The notes beneath the pieces were generated by a model, which ran no database searches, was not told where the DNA came from, and was given only the letters and a program-made list of their open reading frames with translations. A DNA stretch of 64,000 nucleotides from Actinomadura sp. K4S16 (GTDB lineage Bacteria > Actinomycetota > Actinomycetes > Streptosporangiales > Streptosporangiaceae): assembly GCF_008327685.1 (NCBI RefSeq), contig NZ_BDDE01000015.1, forward strand, positions 310,001 to 374,000. Reading direction: 5' to 3'. This document shows positions 55,239-62,626 of this stretch, one piece after another. The number at the start of each line of letters is the position of its first letter. The first letter of the stretch is position 1. Position numbers and translations under genes: made by a program.

Positions 55239-56288
55239 CGGGTCGCCGACGAGGAGGTCCACGATGCGGGTGCCGCCGAAGGCCGTCCGCAGCAGGACGA
55301 GGCCGGACGGGTCGTCGGTCACGCGGCCGATGACCGCGGCCTCCTCGCCGAGCGGGTGGGCCCGCAGCGCCGCCAGCGCGGCCTGCTCGCACTCGGGGGC
55401 GACCACGACCACGGCGCGGCCCTCGCACGCGACGTACATCGGGTCGATCCCGAGCAGCTCGCACGCGCCCCGGACGGCCGGCCGCACCGGGATCGCGTCC
55501 TCGTCCACCGCCACGGCCGCCCCGGCGTCCGACGCCAGCTCGTTGAGGACGGTCGCGACGCCGCCCCGGGTCGCGTCCCGCATCCGCCGGACGCCGCCCG
55601 GGCACGCGTCGGCCAGGTCGGCGAGCAGGCAGGTCAGCGGCGCGGTGTCCGACTCGACGTCGGCCTCGAAGTCGAGCTCGCCGCGGGCCAGCATGATCGT
55701 GACGCCGTGCTCCCCGATCGGCCCCGTCACCAGCACGGCGTCGCCGGGCCGGAGCTCCCCGGACAGCCGGGAGCGCACGACCCCCACGCCGCCGGTGTTG
55801 ATGTAGCAGCCGTCGGCCTTCCCGCGCTCGACGACCTTGGTGTCCCCGGTGACGATGTCGACGCCCGCCGCGTCGGCCGCACGCCGCATCGACTCGGTGA
55901 TGCGGCGCAGGTCGGCGACGGGGAAGCCCTCTTCGAGGATGAACCCGGCCGACAGGTGCAGCGGGCGCGCGCCGCAGACCGCGAGGTCGTTGACGGTCCC
56001 GTTGACGGCCAGGTCGCCGATGTCGCCGCCGGGGAAGAACAGCGGCGACACGACGTAGGAGTCGGTGGTGAAGGCGAGCTCGGCGCCGTTCACCGCGAAC
56101 CGCGCCGAGTCGTCCAGCCGGTCCAGGAGCGGGTTGGCGAACGCCTCCCGGAACACCGCCTCGATCAGCGTGTGGGTGGCCTTGCCGCCGGAGCCGTGCG
56201 CGAGCGTGATGGCGTCCTCGCGCAGCCTGGCCTTGCGGCCCCGCGCGCGCTCGATCCGTTCCAGCACCTGCTCCTCGCGGACGGTCAT
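55221..56288 (-). CDS. hypE: Hydrogenase maturation protein HypE
   Basis: A 355-residue HypE of the PurM/ThiL-like fold. It dehydrates a carboxamide on its C-terminal Cys to thiocyanate, giving the CN ligands of the [NiFe] site. The C-terminus ends PRIC with the essential Cys as last residue. Other marks are ITLAHGSGGKATHTLI, FTTDSYVVSPLFFPGGDIG, VNGTVNDLAVCGARPLHLSAGFILEEG, VTGDTKVVERG and MRDATRGGVATVLNE. ATG 56288 follows GGGAG and overlaps hypD by four bases. HypF, which makes the carboxamide, is not in the window. Confidence 0.97.
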   Translation of the reverse strand: MTVREEQVLERIERARGRKARLREDAITLAHGSGGKATHTLIEAVFREAFANPLLDRLDDSARFAVNGAELAFTTDSYVVSPLFFPGGDIGDLAVNGTVNDLAVCGARPLHLSAGFILEEGFPVADLRRITESMRRAADAAGVDIVTGDTKVVERGKADGCYINTGGVGVVRSRLSGELRPGDAVLVTGPIGEHGVTIMLARGELDFEADVESDTAPLTCLLADLADACPGGVRRMRDATRGGVATVLNELASDAGAAVAVDEDAIPVRPAVRGACELLGIDPMYVACEGRAVVVVAPECEQAALAALRAHPLGEEAAVIGRVTDDPSGLVLLRTAFGGTRIVDLLVGDPLPRIC

Positions 56289-57454
56289 CGAACTGTCTCC
56301 CTTACCTGGCCGGGGTTCTCCGGCTGCCTCGTCCGGCCGACCTCGATGATCCGCTCGCGGGTGAAGCGGCCGAAGTTGTAGTACGCGGCGCACGCGCCCT
56401 CGGACGAGACCATGCACGTGCCGATCGGCGTCTCCGGGGTGCAGGCGGTCCCGAAGACCTTGCACTCCCACGGCCTCAGGACGCCCTTGAGCACCTCGCT
56501 GCACTGGCACGCCTTCGGGTCGGCGACCCGGCCGCCCGGGATCTCGAAGATGCGCTCGGCGTCGAAGGCGGCGTACTCCTCCTTCATCCGGAGCGCGGAG
56601 TGCGAGATGAAGCCGAGGCCGCGCCACTCGAAGTACGGCCGCAGCTCCATGACCTTGGAGATCGCGTCCAGCGCCCTGGGGTTGCCGTCCCACGGGACGA
56701 CCCGGCCGTACTGGTTCTCCACCTCCGAGCGGCCCTCGGCCAGCTGGACCAGCAGCATGTGCACGGCCTGCAGGATGTCCAGCGGCTCGAACCCGGCGAC
56801 GACCAGGGGCTTGCCGTAGTCGCCGGTGATGAACGAGTAGGGCCGGCAGCCGATGACGGTCGACACGTGCCCCGGGCCGAGGAAGCCGTCCAGGCGCAGG
56901 TCCGGCGAATCGAGGATCGCCTTGATCGCCGGAAGGATCGTCACGTGGTTGCAGAACACCGAGAAGTTCTCGATGCCCGCCGCCGCCGCCCGCAGCACCG
57001 TCATGGCCGTGGACGGCGCGGTCGTCTCGAACCCGATGCCCATGAACACCACGCGCCGCGACGGGTTACGCTCGGCGATCCTCAGCGCGTCCAGCGGCGA
57101 GTACACCATCCGGATGTCGGCGCCGGCGGCCTTGGCGTCCAGGAACGACCCCTTGCCGCCCGGCACCCGCATCATGTCGCCGAACGACGTCATGATGACG
57201 TCCGGCTGGGACGCGATGTGGATCGCGTCGTCCACCCGCCCCATCGGGATCACGCACACCGGGCATCCCGGCCCGTGCACCAGCGAGATGGACTCGGGCA
57301 GGTAGTCCTCCAGGCCGTGCTTGTAGATGGTGTGCGTGTGGCCGCCGCACACCTCCATGAACTTGTAGTGCCGCCCGGGCTCGCACAGCGAGGCGATCGA
57401 GGCCGCGAGCGCCCGCGCCCGCTCCGAATCCCGGTACTCGTCGACGTAGCGCAT
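56285..57454 (-). CDS. hypD: Hydrogenase maturation protein HypD
   Basis: A 389-residue iron-sulfur scaffold on which Fe(CN)2CO is assembled with HypC and HypE. Conserved Cys blocks are KFMEVCGGHTHTIYKHGL and LVHGPGCPVCVIPMGRVDDAI, and the [4Fe-4S] cluster region lies in DPKACQCSEVLKGVLRPWECKVFGTACTPETPIGTCMVSSEGACAAYY. GFETTAPSTAM and GPGHVSTVIGCRPY are also typical. The gene overlaps hypC by one base and hypE by four, so the three are coupled. Confidence 0.97.
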   Translation of the reverse strand: MRYVDEYRDSERARALAASIASLCEPGRHYKFMEVCGGHTHTIYKHGLEDYLPESISLVHGPGCPVCVIPMGRVDDAIHIASQPDVIMTSFGDMMRVPGGKGSFLDAKAAGADIRMVYSPLDALRIAERNPSRRVVFMGIGFETTAPSTAMTVLRAAAAGIENFSVFCNHVTILPAIKAILDSPDLRLDGFLGPGHVSTVIGCRPYSFITGDYGKPLVVAGFEPLDILQAVHMLLVQLAEGRSEVENQYGRVVPWDGNPRALDAISKVMELRPYFEWRGLGFISHSALRMKEEYAAFDAERIFEIPGGRVADPKACQCSEVLKGVLRPWECKVFGTACTPETPIGTCMVSSEGACAAYYNFGRFTRERIIEVGRTRQPENPGQVRETVR

Positions 57455-57723
57455 CAGTCGATCCTCGATTCCCGCAGCGCGTCGATCTCGTCGTCATAGG
57501 CCTCGCCGAGGCCCTCCAGCAGCGCCAGCGTCGCCCGCGCCTCGGCCTCGTCGATCTTGGACATGGCGAACCCGACATGGATGAGGACCCAGTCGCCCGC
57601 GGCGAGCCGCTCCCCGTCCAGCAGGGCGGTGTTCACCGCCCGCCGGACGCCGGTCACGTCCACCTTCGCCACCGGGCGGTCCGGCATGATCTCCACGATC
57701 TCGCCCGGTATCGCCAGGCACAT
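57454..57723 (-). CDS. hypC: Hydrogenase maturation chaperone HypC
   Basis: An 89-residue HypC. The N-terminus MCLAIPGEIVEI has the essential Cys2 that becomes the new N-terminus and coordinates the Fe precursor. WVLIHVGFAMSKIDEAEARATLALLEGL is the usual ending motif. It passes the Fe(CN)2CO group from HypD to the large-subunit precursor. It overlaps hypD by one base and the upstream SIS gene by one base. A second HypC-like gene lies 674 bases upstream in the same operon. Confidence 0.96.
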   Translation of the reverse strand: MCLAIPGEIVEIMPDRPVAKVDVTGVRRAVNTALLDGERLAAGDWVLIHVGFAMSKIDEAEARATLALLEGLGEAYDDEIDALRESRID

Positions 57724-58400
57724 CAGAAAGCCTCCCCCGTCGATCCCTGCTGTGCGAGTTCGTGCTGGGTCAGTTCGTGCTGGGTCAGTTCCCAGAGGGC
57801 GTGGTAGACCGTCGTCTGCGCCTCCTGGATGCGGTGCACCGACGACGAGGGCACGGTGAACAGGTGGTGCAGGCCGGGCATCTCCGCCATCTGCCCCCCG
57901 GTGTATCCGGCGAGCCCGACCGTCACCATCCCGCGCCGCTCCGCCTCCCGCAGCGCGGCGATCAGGTTGTCGGAGTTCCCGCTGGTGGACAGCGCCAGCG
58001 CGATGTCGCCGGGACGCCCGAACGCGGCGAGCTGACGCGCGAACACCACCTCGAACCCGATGTCGTTGGACAGCGCGGTGACGACGGCGGCGTCGGTCGT
58101 GAGCGCCAGCGCCGGCAGCGGCCGCGCGGACCCGCCCGGGTGGAGGAACAGCGCCGCGACGTCCTGCGCGTCCGTCGAGCTGCCGCCGTTCCCGAACGCG
58201 AACAGCCGGCCGCCGGAGCGGAACGCGCCCGCCATCCGCGCGGCGCAGGCCGCGAGGTCCTCGCCGTACTCCTCCAGGACGGTCTCGCGCAGCCGGACGA
58301 TGTCGCCGGCCTTCTCGCGCGTCGAGCGGCGCACGTCCTCCAGCAGGGTGTCCAGCCCCGAGCCGCCCGCGTACAGGAAGGGATAGAGCATGTCGGTCAC
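57723..58400 (-). CDS. SIS-domain phosphosugar isomerase-like protein (GmhA-like) 1
   Basis: A 225-residue SIS-fold protein related to sedoheptulose-7-phosphate isomerase. Key stretches are RLFAFGNGGSSTDAQDVAALF, ALTTDAAVVTALSNDIGFEVVFARQLAAFGRPGDIALALSTSGNSDNLIAAL, and VHRIQEAQTTVYHALWEL. The C-terminus has three HELTQ-type repeats (HELTQ, HELTQ, HELAQ) from tandem 15-bp DNA units. GTG 58400 overlaps the upstream HupF-like gene by four bases; ATG 58391 is an alternative. GmhA-like genes are recurrent in actinobacterial group 1h hydrogenase clusters, where their task is unknown. A sugar-phosphate role in maturation or a linked envelope pathway are both possible. Confidence 0.88.
   Translation of the reverse strand: MTDMLYPFLYAGGSGLDTLLEDVRRSTREKAGDIVRLRETVLEEYGEDLAACAARMAGAFRSGGRLFAFGNGGSSTDAQDVAALFLHPGGSARPLPALALTTDAAVVTALSNDIGFEVVFARQLAAFGRPGDIALALSTSGNSDNLIAALREAERRGMVTVGLAGYTGGQMAEMPGLHHLFTVPSSSVHRIQEAQTTVYHALWELTQHELTQHELAQQGSTGEAF
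57752..57790 (-). repeat. Tandem 15-bp repeats in the SIS gene 3' end
   Basis: The unit CAGTTCGTGCTGGGT occurs about 2.6 times in direct tandem and encodes HELTQ repeats at the protein C-terminus. It is in frame, so length can vary without frameshift. Confidence 0.7.
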
Positions 58401-58603
58401 GTCGCCACGACCCCGATCGCCTCCTTGGCGTGGACGAGCACGGTGTCGCCGACACCGGCGTCCACCAGTGCCACGCTGACCCGTTCGAGCCGCCCGCCGC
58501 CGACGTCGACGTCCGCGAGACCGCCGTCGAGGAGCCGCGCGACGACGACCGGGACGGCCTCGTCCGCGCAGGTCACGCAGTGGTCGCCCGTGCATCCGGT
58601 CAC
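58397..58603 (-). CDS. HupF/HypC-family hydrogenase assembly protein
   Basis: A 68-residue HypC-like protein. It opens VTGCTGDHCVTCADEAVPVVVARLLDGGLADVDVGGGRLERVSVALVDAGVGDTVLVHAKEAIGVV. The Cys-x4-Cys-x2-Cys-x-Asp-x-Ala head is the form of actinobacterial HupF-like proteins and differs from the Met-Cys start of true HypC at 57454. The core beta-barrel pattern (LERVSVALVDAGVGDTVLVHAK) matches HypC. GTG 58603 overlaps the upstream SIS gene by four bases and has AGGAGG. It is probably a chaperone for the large subunit or for a late step in insertion. Confidence 0.88.
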   Translation of the reverse strand: MTGCTGDHCVTCADEAVPVVVARLLDGGLADVDVGGGRLERVSVALVDAGVGDTVLVHAKEAIGVVAT

Positions 58604-59196
58604 GCGGTCACCTCCTGGTCGAGCACGGCCGGCTGCTCCAGGAACACGTGGACCAGCTCCCACAGCACGTGGTACGCGGTGACGTGCACCTCCTTCACGA
58701 CGCGCGGGTCGTCGGACGGCACGGTGACCAGGTGGTCGACCGCCCCGGCGAGCGCTCCGGGGTCCCCGCCCGCCAGCGCGACCGTCAGCATGCCGAGCTC
58801 CCGGGCGCACTCCAGGGCGCGCCGGACGCTGCCGCAGCGGCCGTCCGGCGAGATCCCGAGCGCGATGTCGTCCGGGCCGCCGAAGCAGCGGACCTGGTGC
58901 GCGAACACGTCGTCGAACCCGGCGTCGGCGCAGACGCCGGTGAGCGTCGCGACGTCGCCGGTGAGCGACAGCGCGGGCAGCGCCCGCTTGCCGACGATCA
59001 CCGGGTGCACGAACTCGACCGCGACGTGCTGCGCGTCGGTGGCGGCGGCGCCGGTCCCGAAGGTGAGCAGGCGCCCCCCGCGGTGGAACCGGGCCGCCAT
59101 CGCGTGGCAGGCGGCGGCGATGGCGCCCGCCGCGTCGGCGAGCGCGGCCGCCGGCTCCGCGCGCCGCCGGAACACCTCCGCCACGGCCGCGGTCAT
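58600..59196 (-). CDS. SIS-domain protein 2
   Basis: A 198-residue SIS protein, shorter than its partner at 57723. Motifs are RLLTFGTGAAATDAQHVAVEFVHPVI, LSLTGDVATLTGVCADAGFDDVFAHQVRCFGGPDDIALGISPDGRCGSVRRAL, and EVHVTAYHVLWELVHVFLE. The active-site-like GNGGS of the other SIS protein is changed to GTGAA, and STSG to SPDG, so it may be non-catalytic and act as a partner subunit. ATG 59196 overlaps the upstream gene by four bases. The two SIS genes flank the small HupF-like gene, suggesting a heteromeric complex. Function unknown. Confidence 0.82.
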   Translation of the reverse strand: MTAAVAEVFRRRAEPAAALADAAGAIAAACHAMAARFHRGGRLLTFGTGAAATDAQHVAVEFVHPVIVGKRALPALSLTGDVATLTGVCADAGFDDVFAHQVRCFGGPDDIALGISPDGRCGSVRRALECARELGMLTVALAGGDPGALAGAVDHLVTVPSDDPRVVKEVHVTAYHVLWELVHVFLEQPAVLDQEVTA

Positions 59197-59738
59197 CGCC
59201 CGCCCCCCGCGGATGGCGGGGAGTGCCCGGCGCCGCGGGCGCGCAGCGACATCTCCACGGCGATGTCCCAGCGGTCCGACAGCTCGTGCGACATCGCGTG
59301 GGCGTCCTCGCACATCGCCGCCGCGACCGCCGCCGTCTCCCGGTCCCCGGCGCGCTCGGCGAACCGGCGCAGCGTCTCGCCCGCCGAGATCTGCAGGTGG
59401 ACGGCGACGTAGGCGTCCCGCATGTGCCGCACGGGGTCGCGGTGGCCGCGCCCGACCCCGGCCTCCACCACCGACGCGAGCAGCGACCCCGCGTCGCGGG
59501 CGATGCTCGGCGACGCCCCGTGCGCGTGCAGCCGCGCCTCGACCGCCCTCGTGTACGCCCGGGACCGCTCGGCGTAGTGGCCGAGCGGCCGGGAGAGGTC
59601 CGGCTCGTCCGCCGCCGCGGTCAGCATCTCGCTCAGCGCGGCCTCGGCGTGCTCCTGGAGCGCGTGCGCCTCCTTCAGCTGGCCGACGAGGCGCCGCTCG
59701 ATCGACGTCATGAGCGTCCGCTCCGCGTCCCCGATCAC
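59193..59738 (-). CDS. Helical hypothetical protein of the hydrogenase operon
   Basis: A 181-residue, mostly helical protein: IERRLVGQLKEAHALQEHAEAALSEMLTAAADEPDLSRPLGHYAERSRAYTRAVEARLHAHG, then a region with VRHMRDAYVAVHLQISAGETLRRFAERAGDRETAAVAAAMCEDAHAMSHEL. The spacing of Glu/His residues in LKEAHALQEHAEAAL and CEDAHAMSHEL recalls four-helix ferritin-like or DUF892 folds, but metal ligands cannot be confirmed. The GTG at 59738 overlaps the one-TM gene by four bases; ATG 59711 is possible. It is coupled to neighbours on both sides. Confidence 0.72.
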   Translation of the reverse strand: MIGDAERTLMTSIERRLVGQLKEAHALQEHAEAALSEMLTAAADEPDLSRPLGHYAERSRAYTRAVEARLHAHGASPSIARDAGSLLASVVEAGVGRGHRDPVRHMRDAYVAVHLQISAGETLRRFAERAGDRETAAVAAAMCEDAHAMSHELSDRWDIAVEMSLRARGAGHSPPSAGGGR

Positions 59739-59893
59739 ATCGACTCGGCTTTGAGGTACCGGCGCAGCCCCGGAAGCTCCCTGACGACCAGCACGACCGC
59801 GCCGACCGCGACCAGCGCGAGCATCACCCGGGCCCCGCCCGCGCCGATGCAGAACCCCTTCTTGATCTCCACTCTCCGTCCGTTCGCCTTCAT
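59735..59893 (-). CDS. 52-residue single-TM peptide (DUF6893-like)
   Basis: MKANGRRVEIKKGF followed by one hydrophobic helix (about 20-40, GARVMLALVAVGAVVLVVRELPGL) and RRYLKAESM. Short proteins of this plan with a VVRELPGLRRYL-like end occur in hydrogenase clusters of actinobacteria. ATG 59893 follows GGAGGGAGCGGGGAG and overlaps the endopeptidase gene by four bases. It might tether the maturation complex or hydrogenase to the membrane. Easy to miss because of its size. Confidence 0.75.
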   Translation of the reverse strand: MKANGRRVEIKKGFCIGAGGARVMLALVAVGAVVLVVRELPGLRRYLKAESM

Positions 59894-60666
59894 CTCCCCG
59901 CTCCCTCCTGCGCGAGTTCCTGCGTGAATTCCTCCGCGAGCAGCCGCTCGACCAGCGCGGCGGCCTCCCCGACCGCCGCCTCGACCGGCGCGCTGAGCCG
60001 CATCTCCCAGGTGGCGTCCGTGGTCCGCGCCGCCGGCTCGCACGCCACGAGCAGGATGCGCGGCGGGACCGGGCCGTTGTCCCTGGCCAGCCGCAGCACC
60101 TGCGCCGGGTCGAGGCCGTGCGCGTCCACCGCGACGCCGCCGAAGTCGTCCGGGCCGGGCTCGACCAGCGACACGGTGCCCGGCGGGTGGCCGCGCTCGG
60201 CGGCGTCGACCAGGACCGCCGCCCCGTAGCCGTCGCCGAGCGCGTACATCAGGTCGATGCCGCGGATGCCGAAGTCGACGACGTCCACGCCGGGCGGCAG
60301 CGGCCGCGTCTCCAGCCGCCGGACGACCTCCACGCCGAACCCGTCGTCGCCGTGGAACACGTTGCCGATCCCCGCGACGAGGACCCTGCGGTCCGGCGCC
60401 TCCCCGGGCAGCGGCTCGACCTCGTCCGGCCGGACGAAGAAGCGGTGCCCGAGCTGGTTGCGGGGGCCGAGGTCGCGGCCCGGGTCGTCGTCCAGCGCGA
60501 CGACCAGGTGCACCCCGCCCTCCATGTCCTCCTCGACGCGCTCGACGACGGCGGTGCGCCCGACGAGCGCCAGGTCGAAGATGTCGGCGCCCCCGCGGGG
60601 ACGCAGCCTGACCCGGCTCCCGGGTGCCGTCTCCCGCCCGCCCGTGCCCATCTCTCCCCCGCTCAC
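59890..60666 (-). CDS. Hydrogenase maturation endopeptidase with N-terminal extra domain
   Basis: About 258 residues. The C-terminal part (about 90-245) is a HupD/HycI-type endopeptidase that clips the large-subunit C-terminus after Ni insertion. It shows VLVAGIGNVFHGDDGFGVEVVRRL with the first metal-binding acidic residues, VVDFGIRGIDLMYAL and VLVDAAERG. The first ~85 residues form an additional domain (RVRLRPRGGADIFDLALVGRTAVVERVEEDMEGGVHLVVALDDDPGRDLG...HRFFVRPDEVEPLPG). This looks like a small barrel and is found fused to proteases of group 1h clusters. The start is uncertain: GTGs at 60669 and 60666 overlap the upstream stop, and ATG 60651 also fits. Confidence 0.88.
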   Translation of the reverse strand: MSGGEMGTGGRETAPGSRVRLRPRGGADIFDLALVGRTAVVERVEEDMEGGVHLVVALDDDPGRDLGPRNQLGHRFFVRPDEVEPLPGEAPDRRVLVAGIGNVFHGDDGFGVEVVRRLETRPLPPGVDVVDFGIRGIDLMYALGDGYGAAVLVDAAERGHPPGTVSLVEPGPDDFGGVAVDAHGLDPAQVLRLARDNGPVPPRILLVACEPAARTTDATWEMRLSAPVEAAVGEAAALVERLLAEEFTQELAQEGAGR

Positions 60667-61655
60667 CACACGTCCTTCCGCGGATCCCGCAACGTCCCGT
60701 GCAGCGCCAGCAGCTCACCGGACGACAGCGCGTCGCACCGCTCCAGGATCCGCCGCGCCTTCGGATCGGTCGCCGCCATCTCCCGCCGCTCGTCCTCGGT
60801 GAGGCTGAGCACGCTGAGGATCAGCAGCCGGTCGATCTCCGTCCCGTCGAACAGGTCGCCGGGGCTCTCCGGCGCCACCTGCGGCCAGTCGTAGAGGACG
60901 ATCGGCGCCGCGAGCACGGTGTCGTGGCCGCCCGGCTCGCCCGCGAGCACCGGCCACAGCCCGTCCTTGCCGCACTCCGCCGCCGCCTGCGCGAGCCGCT
61001 CCGGCGGGTCGGTGAGCGAGACGAACGCGCCGCCGCCGGTGTGCGCCACGACGTGCGCGCACAGCATCCCGGCCCGCACGGCGTCCTCGCGCTCGTCGGC
61101 GGCGCCGGTGTTGACGACCTCCACGCGCAGCCGCACCGCGCCGTCCCCGGCGGGCACGGCCGAGACCTCGACCCGTCCGTCCACCCGCTCCCACGACCGG
61201 ACGAACCGCACCCCGCCGCCTCCGCACGGCCCCCTGCCGTTCACGGCCTCCTCTTCGCTGCCCGCCGCGACCTCGACGGGGACCTGGACGGGGGCGCGCA
61301 CGAGGCGCTCGACCGCGACCGGCCCGCTGGTGAGTTCGCGTTCTCGGGCCTCCTGCCAGGTGGTGCAGATCTCGTTCCCGACGCGGATCTCGTCCACCGG
61401 GGCGTCGCCGTTCATCACCTGGCGGTGCACCGCGTGCAGGAAGCGCAGCGTGACCTCGACCTCCGCGCCGGGGCCCGCCTCCATGAGGAACTCGGCGTGG
61501 ACCGTCCAGCGGTCGCTGTTCCGCTCGGCGTAGCCGCGCGGGTAGACGCCGCCGATCGTCCAGCGCTGGCGGTTCTTCAGGGCCGACCGGCGGTACGGCC
61601 AGAGGAGGTACCCCTCGTAGAGGACGGTGTCCGCGATGGCCCTTACGCGGTCCAC
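60663..61655 (-). CDS. Hypothetical protein of the hydrogenase operon (330 aa)
   Basis: A soluble protein without signal peptide or TM helix. Its N-terminal region (LYEGYLLWPYRRSALKNRQRWTIGGVYPRGYAERNSDRWTVHAEFLMEAG) is compact and Trp/Tyr/Arg-rich. A middle beta-rich part (EVEVTLRFLHAVHRQV, VRLRVEVVNTGAADEREDAVRAG) and a C-terminal helical segment (EDERREMAATDPKARRILERCDALSSGELLALHG) follow. The first and last regions look like conserved blocks, but I do not recognise a named enzyme family. GTG 61655 overlaps the upstream gene by 13 bases. Strict overlap with maturation genes on both sides argues for a role in the same hydrogenase pathway. Confidence 0.8.
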   Translation of the reverse strand: MDRVRAIADTVLYEGYLLWPYRRSALKNRQRWTIGGVYPRGYAERNSDRWTVHAEFLMEAGPGAEVEVTLRFLHAVHRQVMNGDAPVDEIRVGNEICTTWQEARERELTSGPVAVERLVRAPVQVPVEVAAGSEEEAVNGRGPCGGGGVRFVRSWERVDGRVEVSAVPAGDGAVRLRVEVVNTGAADEREDAVRAGMLCAHVVAHTGGGAFVSLTDPPERLAQAAAECGKDGLWPVLAGEPGGHDTVLAAPIVLYDWPQVAPESPGDLFDGTEIDRLLILSVLSLTEDERREMAATDPKARRILERCDALSSGELLALHGTLRDPRKDVW

Positions 61656-62314
61656 TCTTCCTCCTCACGTCGGCTCTCGGCGTGCCGCAGCAGCTCGTCG
61701 ACCGTGTCGTCGAACGAGGAGTGCGCGCGGCGGGCCCGGTAGGCCGACAGGCGGCCGAAGCAGTCGTCGTCCAGGCGCAGCCAGCGGGCGGTGCCGTAGT
61801 AGCGGCCCATCAGGTCCCGCCACGCCTGGAGGGGCAGGTCGCCGGTGGCCTCGTGGTGCCACGGGATCTGCATGGTGCGCAGCCTGCCGTCCTCGCCGGG
61901 GTAGAACACCGTGCCGTTGAAGGTCAGGTCGAGCGGGACGTCGCCGCCGCCGAGCGCGTGCAGGTAGCGGTCGGCCGCCACCTGCATGTCGTGCCCGCAC
62001 GGCAGGGACAGCGCCACCTCGGTTTCCCCGCGGAACGTCGGCACGGTGGCGCCGACGCGCGCCCAGGTCAGGCCGTGCAGCGACCGGTCCCACATCTCCG
62101 GCGGGCCGAACACCCCGGCGAGCCGGTCGCGCTCGGCGTCGTCGTAGCCGCGGCGCGCCGCCGCGATCGTCACCGTCGTGGTGAGCAGGACGCACTGCAC
62201 GGGCCCGCCGTCCAGCCGCCGCAGCCCGACCCGCAGGCTCAGCGTCGGCGTAGCCGCGTACGCCTCCGCCTCGATCCCGAGCAGATCGAGCCCGAGCTCC
62301 GGTGTCGAACTCAT
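61643..62314 (-). CDS. DUF6084-like protein of the hydrogenase operon
   Basis: A 223-residue protein. It starts LGLDLLGIEAEAYAATPTLSLRVGLRRLDGGPVQCVLLTTTVTIAAARRGYDDAERDRLAGVFG, with WDRSLHGLTWARVGATVPTFRGETEVALSLPCGHDMQVAADRYLHALGGGDVPLDLTFNGTVFY and IPWHHEATGDLPLQAWRDLMGRYYGTARWLRL following. The pattern matches the DUF6084 family known mainly from hydrogenase clusters; the match is from memory of the family, not a search. It has Trp/Tyr-rich strands and one conserved Cys-His pair (PCGHD). ATG 62314 follows GGGAGG. It lies after a 108-base repeat-containing gap. Confidence 0.78.
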   Translation of the reverse strand: MSSTPELGLDLLGIEAEAYAATPTLSLRVGLRRLDGGPVQCVLLTTTVTIAAARRGYDDAERDRLAGVFGPPEMWDRSLHGLTWARVGATVPTFRGETEVALSLPCGHDMQVAADRYLHALGGGDVPLDLTFNGTVFYPGEDGRLRTMQIPWHHEATGDLPLQAWRDLMGRYYGTARWLRLDDDCFGRLSAYRARRAHSSFDDTVDELLRHAESRREEEEWTA

Positions 62315-62325
62315 GCTCCGCCTCC

Positions 62326-62430
62326 CCGAGGGGGGACGCCCCCCCACGCCCCCCGCTTCGCTTCGCTCATGCCCTGCTCCTTCGAGGGGGGGCGACCCCC
62401 CACGCCCCCCGGTTCGCTTCGCTCATGCCG
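62326..62430 (+). repeat. Two REP-like GC repeats before the DUF6084-like gene
   Basis: Two ~46-bp units (about 62327-62372 and 62383-62429) share GAGGGGG, a CCCCCCACGCCCCCCG block and TTCGCTTCGCTCATGCC. The second unit's 24-base word is almost the same as the minus-strand repeat at 25826-25852. The second unit runs into the stop codon of the small upstream gene. These form GC hairpins within the operon. Confidence 0.65.
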
Positions 62431-62626
62431 GAGACAAATTCGGCATCGAGTCGAGGATCGGGCCGCGGGCCGCCGGGTTGATCCCCGTCGAGCGGGCCGC
62501 GGTGGACGTGCCGTCGGGCAGGTGCCCGACCTGCTTGTCGTAGTTGCCCGTCGCGTTGCCCTCGTGGACGCCCCTCGTGTGCGAGGGCTTGTCGGGCGAG
62601 ACGTCGGGCTTCCCCACCTTGATCAT
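62423..62626 (-). CDS. Small hydrophilic protein of the hydrogenase operon
   Basis: A 67-residue soluble protein: MIKVGKPDVSPDKPSHTRG, VHEGNATGNYDKQVGHLPDGTSTAARSTGINPAARGPILDSMPNLSPA. It is rich in Gly, Asn, Pro and Ser and has no predicted TM helix or Cys, so it is probably flexible. ATG 62626 follows GAGGAGA and overlaps the DUF5947-like gene by four bases. The MPNLSPA end is partly encoded by the repeat unit. It is too short for a family assignment; operon coupling supports it as a real gene. Confidence 0.72.
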   Translation of the reverse strand: MIKVGKPDVSPDKPSHTRGVHEGNATGNYDKQVGHLPDGTSTAARSTGINPAARGPILDSMPNLSPA

